A stretch of DNA of 10,918 bases from Clostridiales bacterium (GTDB lineage: Bacteria; Bacillota; Clostridia; Lachnospirales; Lachnospiraceae). The DNA is taken from the NCBI GenBank assembly GCA_018366495.1, contig JAGZHZ010000047.1, forward strand, positions 1 through 10,918, read 5' to 3'. The notes beneath the pieces are model-generated. The model saw nothing but the letters and a program-made list of their open reading frames with translations. It ran no database searches and was not told the DNA's origin. Within the stretch, counting starts at the first letter, position 1; each line of letters starts with the position of its first letter. Positions 7,044 to 10,918 of this stretch are shown piece by piece. A program made the position numbers and the translations under genes.

Positions 7044-8158
7044 GAGCAGTAGGTATTATTTTAGCAGGCGGAAACAACTATAGAATGAGAGAATTGTCAA
7101 ATAAGAGAGCTATTGCTGCCATGCCGGTTGCAGGAAGTTACCGAAGCATTGATTTTGCGCTGAGCAATATGACAAATTCATCTGTACAGAAAGTGGCTGT
7201 CTTGACACAGTACAATGCAAGATCTTTAAATGAACATTTAAGCTCATCAAAATGGTGGGATTTTGGAAGAAAACAGGGTGGATTATTTGTATTCACACCA
7301 ACAGTTACGCATGACAACAGTTTCTGGTACAGAGGTACTGCCGATGCAATCGGACAGAATCTGGATTTTCTCAAGAAATGTCATGAGCCATATGTAATTA
7401 TTGCTTCCGGAGATGGTGTATACAAACTGGATTATAATAAAGTTCTGGAATATCATATCGAAAAGAAAGCGGATATCACTGTTGTATGTAAAGATATGGA
7501 ACCGGGCGAAGATGTCACAAGATTTGGCGTTGTCAGAATGAATGAAGACTGCCGAATTGAAGATTTTGAGGAAAAACCGATGGTATCTTCCTCTCATACG
7601 ATCTCCACAGGTATCTATGTCATCCGGAGAAGACAGCTGATTGAGCTGATCGAGAGATGTATGCAGGAAGACCGCCATGATTTTGTAAAAGATATTTTAA
7701 TTCGATATAAAAACTTAAAGAGAATCTATGGATATAAGATTTCTACATATTGGAGCAGTATTTCTACAGTTGAGTCTTACTATAAGACAAATATGGATTT
7801 CCTGAAAAAAGAAGTGAGAGATTATTTCTTCCGTCAGTATCCGGATGTCTACTCAAAAGTGGACGATCTGCCGCCAGCAAAATATAATCCAGGATCAGAA
7901 GTGAAGAACAGTCTTGTATCCAGCGGATGTATCGTAAACGGATATGTAGAAAATTCCGTTTTATTTAAGAAAGTATTTGTTGGTGATAATTGCGTGATTA
8001 AGAATTCAATTATCCTGAATGATGTCTATTTAGGGGACAATACACATATTGAAAACTGCATCGTAGAGAGCCGTGATACAATTCGGGCAAACTCCTACCA
8101 TATCGGAGAAGACGGAATTAAAATCGTGGTTGAGAAAAATGAACGATATGTATTTTGA
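7040..8158 (+). CDS. glgD: GlgD, non-catalytic/regulatory subunit of ADP-glucose pyrophosphorylase
   Basis: A paralogue of the preceding gene product, 372 residues, with nucleotidyltransferase domain (1-about 250) and shorter beta-helix (about 285-360). Several active-site motifs are changed: GGNNYRM (10-16) in place of GGxGxRL, KRAI (22-25) in place of KPAV, SGDGVYKLDY (123-132) in place of SGDHIYKMDY, and YWSSIST (227-233) in place of YWKDVGT. FEEKP (176-180) is kept. Known: in Firmicutes with GlgC/GlgD pairs, GlgD alone has little activity and forms a hetero-oligomer with GlgC that alters its kinetics. Starts in the ATGA overlap with glgC. Inference here: regulatory partner of GlgC. Confidence 0.93.
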   Translation: MRAVGIILAGGNNYRMRELSNKRAIAAMPVAGSYRSIDFALSNMTNSSVQKVAVLTQYNARSLNEHLSSSKWWDFGRKQGGLFVFTPTVTHDNSFWYRGTADAIGQNLDFLKKCHEPYVIIASGDGVYKLDYNKVLEYHIEKKADITVVCKDMEPGEDVTRFGVVRMNEDCRIEDFEEKPMVSSSHTISTGIYVIRRRQLIELIERCMQEDRHDFVKDILIRYKNLKRIYGYKISTYWSSISTVESYYKTNMDFLKKEVRDYFFRQYPDVYSKVDDLPPAKYNPGSEVKNSLVSSGCIVNGYVENSVLFKKVFVGDNCVIKNSIILNDVYLGDNTHIENCIVESRDTIRANSYHIGEDGIKIVVEKNERYVF

Positions 8159-8188
8159 AAGATGATGTAGGAAAGGGGCCTGGAAGTT

Positions 8189-8485
8189 ATGAAAATTACT
8201 GATGTTAGAGTGCGCAAGGTCGCAAAAGAAGGAAAAATGAAAGCAGTTGTTTCTATCACGATTGATGATGAATTTGTTGTTCATGATATCAAAGTGATTG
8301 AGGGAGAGAAAGGTTTATTTATCGCTATGCCTAGCAGAAAAGCTTCCGATGGAGAATATCGCGATATCACACATCCGATTAACTCTGAGACGAGAGAACG
8401 CATTCAAAAAATTATTCTGGAACAGTATGAAGCAGCTGTAGCAGAAGCGGCGGAAGCAGCGGCAACAGAGGCAGCTGAAGCATAA
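8189..8485 (+). CDS. spoVG: SpoVG, nucleic-acid-binding regulator
   Basis: A 98-residue SpoVG protein. The conserved core is complete (MKITDVRVRKV at 1-11, FVVHDIKVIEG at 29-39, LFIAMPSRK at 43-51, YRDITHPIN at 57-65). SpoVG binds DNA and RNA and affects septation, sporulation, virulence or cell-envelope genes in different Firmicutes. The last about 18 residues are an Ala/Glu-rich tail (from about position 81) beyond the core. ATG start follows GAAAGGGG by 10 bases. It lies only 30 bases after glgD with no promoter or terminator between, so it is probably the last gene of the glg operon, and a strong terminator follows. This links it to carbon storage; the functional meaning is inference. Confidence 0.96.
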   Translation: MKITDVRVRKVAKEGKMKAVVSITIDDEFVVHDIKVIEGEKGLFIAMPSRKASDGEYRDITHPINSETRERIQKIILEQYEAAVAEAAEAAATEAAEA

Positions 8486-8522
8486 ATAAAAAGAGTTTTT
8501 ACATATAGGTAAGAAATAAAGG

Positions 8523-8575
8523 GATGTATGCGGGCATATTCAGAAATATGGCTTGCATACATCTTTTATTTTTTT
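8523..8575 (+). terminator. Terminator of the glgC-glgD-spoVG operon
   Basis: GATGTATGC (8523-8531) pairs perfectly with GCATACATC (8555-8563). Inside, CATATT (8535-8540) pairs with AATATG (8545-8550) around CAGA. The T-run TTTTATTTTTTT (8564-8575) follows at once. It is 37 bases past the spoVG stop. Confidence 0.92.
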
Positions 8576-8600
8576 ATATTTTCTTGAAAGGATTTTATTT

Positions 8601-9140
8601 ATGAAAACTTTAGGAGAAAAACTGAAAGAAGCCAGAGTAAAAAATGAAATGTCTCAGAAAGAAGTATCAGAAAAGCTGTTTCTATCTCGGCAGTCCATCT
8701 CAAAATGGGAAAATGATTTGTGCCTGCCTGACTTAGAAAATTTTAGAAAAATCTGCCATTTATATCAGGTTGATTTTAATGAAATTTTAGGAGAAGGAGA
8801 CGGTATTGAAAGCATAGAAAAAGAAAGTGAAAAAAATGAAGAAGAATTGACGGGGCAAGAAGACATAACAGAAATAACAGAAAGAGAGCAAGAGGTAAAA
8901 CAGAAAGAATTGACACAACAGAAAGAAAAAACAGATTTGAGATTATTTTGTATCCCATTTTTTTCAGTCTGTATCTTAGTCTATTCTCTGATAAAAACGC
9001 CAAAAAAGCGGGATCTGATAATAACGTCAAAAAAGACTATAATATGTTTTTTTATAAATATTATAGTCTCTTTTGCAATCATACTTTTGATTTATCTGAT
9101 GTTTCCGGCGCCGAATATCACGACTTCTGTGATCTATTAA
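8601..9140 (+). CDS. Membrane-anchored XRE-family (Cro/CI-type) transcriptional regulator
   Basis: 179 residues. The N-terminal HTH_3/XRE domain (5-63) is clear: LGEKLKEARVKN, MSQKEVSEKLFLSRQSISKW (the helix-turn-helix, 17-36), then LPDLENFRKICHLY. A charged, Glu/Lys/Gln-rich linker follows (66-112). Two hydrophobic segments (about 115-131 and 146-168) separated by a basic stretch (KTPKKRD) should place it in the membrane with the HTH inside. ATG at 8601 was chosen over an upstream TTG at 8553 because GAAAGGA (8586-8592) precedes it and the upstream extension would be read from the operon terminator. Convergent with the secreted-protein unit: the stop codons overlap by 3-4 bases. Family of targets unknown; the neighbouring secreted proteins are obvious candidates (inference). 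Confidence 0.88.
   Translation: MKTLGEKLKEARVKNEMSQKEVSEKLFLSRQSISKWENDLCLPDLENFRKICHLYQVDFNEILGEGDGIESIEKESEKNEEELTGQEDITEITEREQEVKQKELTQQKEKTDLRLFCIPFFSVCILVYSLIKTPKKRDLIITSKKTIICFFINIIVSFAIILLIYLMFPAPNITTSVIY
9029..9068 (-). terminator. Terminator of the secreted-protein unit, inside the regulator gene
   Basis: GACTATAATAT (9035-9045) is perfectly complementary to ATATTATAGTC (9058-9068), with a 12-base loop. On the minus strand the stem is followed by TTTTTT (complement of 9029-9034). It lies 69 bases past the stop of the minus-strand gene ending at 9137 and within codons for the second membrane helix of the XRE regulator. On the plus strand TCTTTTG follows, a weaker tract. Confidence 0.7.
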
Positions 9141-10087
9141 GTGACAGTCAGTGTGAAACGGCGAGAATACTCCAAAGGGACGAAAGGAACAGGAGTCTTA
9201 GGATCGGGAACAAGCAATGCGCAGATTTCATATTTTCCTTCCTGATCTGGAGCAGTAAGCTTGATTTCACCGTAGGAAATATAATTGTCACGAGTATCAA
9301 TACATAGATAATCTGCATTATTAATAGAAGCCTGCTGGTAGTCCATGGTCACGAGCAACAGACAGGATTTGGCTTTTGGATAAGCATTTCCGATTCGGTA
9401 AGCCAATGAGAACTCTTCTCCTTTTTTCACTGTTAATTCAGCGGGCGGAACTTTTATTAGATCCGTATCAGCTGAAAAATCAGTGTTTATCATAAATGCC
9501 ATGCGATCAGGAGAAAAAGGAATATAATGCAGCGGTTTTTCTGAAATCAAATCAAGATCCACAATATTCTCCGGTTGATTCTGGATGAAATAATCATATG
9601 ACGTGCCATACATTGTTGTACCAAAATGAGTATCGCTCTCATGAAGATCCACTCCTATGAACATGGAAATAAGAAACTTATAATTAGCAGATGGGCGGAT
9701 TTCGGCATCTATTTTAAAAGGGATTACGATGTTGGCGCCGTCTTTGACAGAAATTTTTTCCTGATCATATTTTGGATCTAAAATATGAAGAGGCACACTT
9801 TCATAGTTCAGATACCCTTTTAAAGTAATGCAGCGATCTTTGCCTGAGTTCTGTATGGAGGCATAAAATATCGTTTCATCTGTGACATTTTGAAAAATAC
9901 CATTTTTTGCTTCATCTTTCGTCTCTGCTGTGAATACGCCAAAATAAAAACTATTGTCTGAGACATAAAGCGGTTCTGTCTCGATTTCAGGAATTTCTGA
10001 TTCTGCATTTACAGAAATTCCTGAAAAAGTAATGAATAATATAAGTGTAAATAGAAAACAATTTTTAAATGATACCATATTTTTCAC
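9137..10087 (-). CDS. Secreted protein of unknown function, probable tandem beta-sandwich domains
   Basis: Family not recognised. 316 residues from GTG (10085-10087), chosen because AGGA lies 7 bases upstream (TAGGAATTAAC-GTG) and the N-terminus then reads as a signal peptide: MKNMVSFKN, hydrophobic core LFTLILFITFSG, and VNA as cleavage site (about residue 28). An ATG three codons in (10076-10078) is possible. No lipobox, sortase motif or C-terminal membrane helix is seen, so it is likely released or loosely bound outside. Alternating hydrophobic strands and two stretches of similar layout (about 30-150 and 200-316; for example KDGANIVIPFKI and KKGEEFSLAYRI) suggest two Ig-like sandwiches. 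It follows the small secreted gene by 11 bases and is surely co-transcribed with it. Confidence 0.75.
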   Translation of the reverse strand: MKNMVSFKNCFLFTLILFITFSGISVNAESEIPEIETEPLYVSDNSFYFGVFTAETKDEAKNGIFQNVTDETIFYASIQNSGKDRCITLKGYLNYESVPLHILDPKYDQEKISVKDGANIVIPFKIDAEIRPSANYKFLISMFIGVDLHESDTHFGTTMYGTSYDYFIQNQPENIVDLDLISEKPLHYIPFSPDRMAFMINTDFSADTDLIKVPPAELTVKKGEEFSLAYRIGNAYPKAKSCLLLVTMDYQQASINNADYLCIDTRDNYISYGEIKLTAPDQEGKYEICALLVPDPKTPVPFVPLEYSRRFTLTVT

Positions 10088-10098
10088 GTTAATTCCTA

Positions 10099-10542
10099 TC
10101 AATAAGATTCTGTAATTGTTGTTCCTGTCCAAGATGAAGAGGCAGTGTCCTGTATGCGATGTTCACTTGTGAAGAGAACATTACTTTCTGTACGCGCAAT
10201 GATTGCTGCAGAAGTCACGGAAGAAGCATTATTCTTTACAGCCCAGGAAGTATAGTCGGTTGTCCCGCCGCTGTTTACAGATATTCTGGCTTTAACCTCA
10301 TACGCTATTGATCCGGCATGAGTCTCTGTCATGGCATATGCCCAAGGTTTACGACCTAAAGGATTCTGAGATACTAATGATCCTACTCCCCAAGAGGCAT
10401 CCTTCGTTTTGTCCATTATAACGGCAGTTTTTTTATGAATCCCTATATCTCGATTTGCAGATACTGGCTCTTTAGCGGAACTTGGAATCATGCAAATGCT
10501 GGCAGACATTACTATGAGTAACAAGAATTTTTTCATTTTCAT
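10099..10542 (-). CDS. Small secreted protein of unknown function
   Basis: Not recognised. 147 residues with a classic signal peptide: MKMKK, hydrophobic FLLLIVMSASICMI (6-19), Ala-type cleavage near SSA (21-23) or VSA (27-29). The mature part of about 118-124 residues has no Cys and is rich in Ser, Thr, Ala and Gly, with aromatic markers: SWGVGS (50-55), PWAYAMTETHAG (66-77), SWAVKNN (99-105), SEHRIQD (126-132) and SSWTGTTITESY at the very end. This looks like a small all-beta secreted protein. Strong ribosome site AAAGGAGGG (complement of 10551-10559) nine bases before ATG. First gene of a two-gene unit with the larger secreted protein. A toxin, bacteriocin-like or surface-binding role is possible but not shown. 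Confidence 0.75.
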   Translation of the reverse strand: MKMKKFLLLIVMSASICMIPSSAKEPVSANRDIGIHKKTAVIMDKTKDASWGVGSLVSQNPLGRKPWAYAMTETHAGSIAYEVKARISVNSGGTTDYTSWAVKNNASSVTSAAIIARTESNVLFTSEHRIQDTASSSWTGTTITESY

Positions 10543-10559
10543 TTCTTTATCCCTCCTTT

Positions 10560-10623
10560 CGGATAAGTTTTCAGGCAGATATCATTTCTATCATTTTCTA
10601 GTCAACCTCCCTCCTTTTATCCG
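10560..10623 (-). repeat. Leader inverted repeat around a second Shine-Dalgarno-like sequence
   Basis: On the minus strand CGGATAA (complement of 10617-10623) can pair with TTATCCG (complement of 10560-10566), which directly touches the AAAGGAGGG ribosome site of the small secreted gene. The enclosed segment holds another AAAGGAGGGAGG. A structured leader affecting translation is conceivable; the stem is only 7 bases with a 50-base loop. Confidence 0.3.
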
Positions 10624-10631
10624 TTTTTGTC

Positions 10632-10664
10632 TTGATGAAACGGAATGATATTTTTTTGATGAAA
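10632..10664. repeat. 9-base direct repeat TTGATGAAA, 24-base period
   Basis: TTGATGAAA occurs at 10632-10640 and 10656-10664 (TTTCATCAA twice on the minus strand). Direct repeats at about two helical turns are a common layout for response-regulator binding sites. No known box was recognised. Confidence 0.3.
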
Positions 10665-10741
10665 TGAATAGAGTCCTGAAAATGTATAACATTGATAATT
10701 CTATTATTTATTCAGAAGTCAAAAAAGTAAAGAATATGGTC

Positions 10742-10802
10742 GTTTACCTGATGTAAATGATAGTTTACATCGGAAAAAGAGAAACTTGTTTACATGGTGA
10801 AC
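10742..10802. promoter_or_regulatory. Operator-like cluster of GTTTAC/GTAAAC half-sites
   Basis: GTTTAC occurs at 10742-10747, 10763-10768 and 10788-10793, and its complement GTAAA(T) at 10753-10757. GATGTAAA (10750-10757) and TTTACATC (10764-10771) form a perfect 8-base inverted repeat with a 6-base spacer. GTTTAC-ATG-GTGAAC (10788-10802) is a near-perfect palindrome ending 3 bases before the -35 at 10806. The layout suggests a repressor or activator acting on the edge gene. The binding protein is unknown; the membrane XRE regulator or the edge gene product could be candidates. Confidence 0.6.
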
Positions 10803-10805
10803 CAT

Positions 10806-10834
10806 TTGACAATTTAATTTTGTTGTGATAAACT
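10806..10834 (+). promoter_or_regulatory. Sigma-A-type promoter of the edge gene
   Basis: Perfect -35 TTGACA (10806-10811), 17-base spacer, -10 TAAACT (10829-10834) with a TGTGA extension. The transcript would start about 50 bases before the ATG at 10895. Confidence 0.75.
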
Positions 10835-10894
10835 ATAGTTGTAACACATGTGGCTAATAAGATATAATCTTATGAAGAAAAGAGGAATGAAACT

Positions 10895-10918
10895 ATGCCA
10901 CAGTATTACGATGATGAA
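10895..10918 (+). CDS. Start of an unidentified gene cut by the window edge
   Basis: ATG at 10895-10897 is preceded by AGAGGA (10881-10885 region) at good spacing and by a strong promoter. Only eight codons are visible (MPQYYDDE), too few to name the product. The repeat cluster directly upstream suggests it is regulated. Confidence 0.6.

Larger units (their letters stand above)
10543..10894. other. Divergent intergenic region rich in repeats
   Basis: 352 bases between the minus-strand secreted pair and the plus-strand edge gene. It holds the ribosome site of the small secreted gene (10551-10559), a leader inverted repeat (10560-10566 with 10617-10623), a 9-base direct repeat (10632-10640, 10656-10664), a GTTTAC repeat cluster (10742-10802) and a TTGACA promoter (10806-10834). 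No convincing promoter for the minus-strand pair could be fixed: two TTGACT hexamers (complements of 10600-10605 and 10717-10722) lack good -10 partners. Confidence 0.7.

Noticed and set aside
8553..8600. N-terminal extension of the XRE regulator from a TTG
   Set aside because: It starts in the 3' arm of the operon terminator and lacks a ribosome site; ATG at 8601 has GAAAGGA and begins at the family's usual point.
8948..9307. Plus-strand frame of 119 codons over the convergent gene ends
   Set aside because: Overlaps the XRE regulator in another frame and runs antisense to the secreted-protein gene; no ribosome site.
10088..10132. N-terminal extension of the larger secreted protein from a TTG
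   Set aside because: It would overlap the end of the small secreted gene and bury the signal peptide behind 15 more residues; GTG at 10087 has a correctly spaced AGGA.
10099..10542. Lactococcin 972-like bacteriocin
   Set aside because: Size and signal peptide are roughly similar, but I cannot see the family's signature, and the usual partner membrane protein and ABC transporter are absent.
1..10918. CRISPR array, tRNA or rRNA genes, riboswitch
   Set aside because: No regularly spaced direct repeats, cloverleaf-like segments, rRNA motifs or recognisable riboswitch cores were seen on reading both strands.

Overview
The window looks like chromosomal DNA of a low-GC, endospore-lineage Firmicute, most likely a Lachnospiraceae-type gut Clostridium. 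The basis is gene content: a DnaD/DnaI-type helicase-loading pair, a long (391 residue) PRPP synthetase, a paired GlgC/GlgD ADP-glucose pyrophosphorylase, SpoVG, strong AGGAGG-type ribosome binding sites and AT-rich intergenic DNA. The taxonomic call is inference.

Left part (1-5227), all genes on the minus strand: murC, then a dnaD-like primosome gene, then a dnaC/dnaI-like helicase loader, then prs. These are housekeeping genes for cell wall, replication initiation and nucleotide precursors. murC ends at an 18-bp-stem terminator. The dnaD-like gene and prs have promoter-like sequences of their own, and prs ends at a long hairpin (121-162). Two solitary hairpins resembling right ends of IS200/IS605 (TnpB) elements lie in gaps: one at the left edge (about 29-90) and one (about 2498-2535) between the dnaD-like and dnaC-like genes.

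Centre (5228-8575): a 541-base AT-rich divergent region separates murC from a plus-strand operon glgC-glgD-spoVG. glgC and glgD overlap by 4 bases, and spoVG follows after 30 bases. The operon has a good sigma-A-type promoter (5706-5734) and a strong hairpin terminator (8523-8575). GlgC keeps the catalytic motifs. GlgD has lost several and is likely the regulatory subunit. Together they make ADP-glucose for glycogen.

Right part (8576-10918) is accessory in character. An XRE-type repressor with two predicted membrane helices (8601-9140) meets a two-gene minus-strand unit tail to tail. That unit encodes a small secreted protein of unknown family (10099-10542) and a larger secreted, probably beta-sandwich protein (9137-10087). 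The stop codons of the convergent genes overlap, and the likely terminator of the secreted-protein unit lies inside the regulator's coding sequence. To the right is a 352-base divergent region with GTTTAC/GTAAAC repeats directly upstream of a TTGACA promoter that drives a gene cut by the window edge (starts at 10895). This regulator plus secreted pair plus operator region is the least explained part of the window and the best candidate for something undescribed.

Several promoters here (prs, dnaD-like, glgC, the edge gene) share a TGTG-N extension in front of the -10 hexamer.
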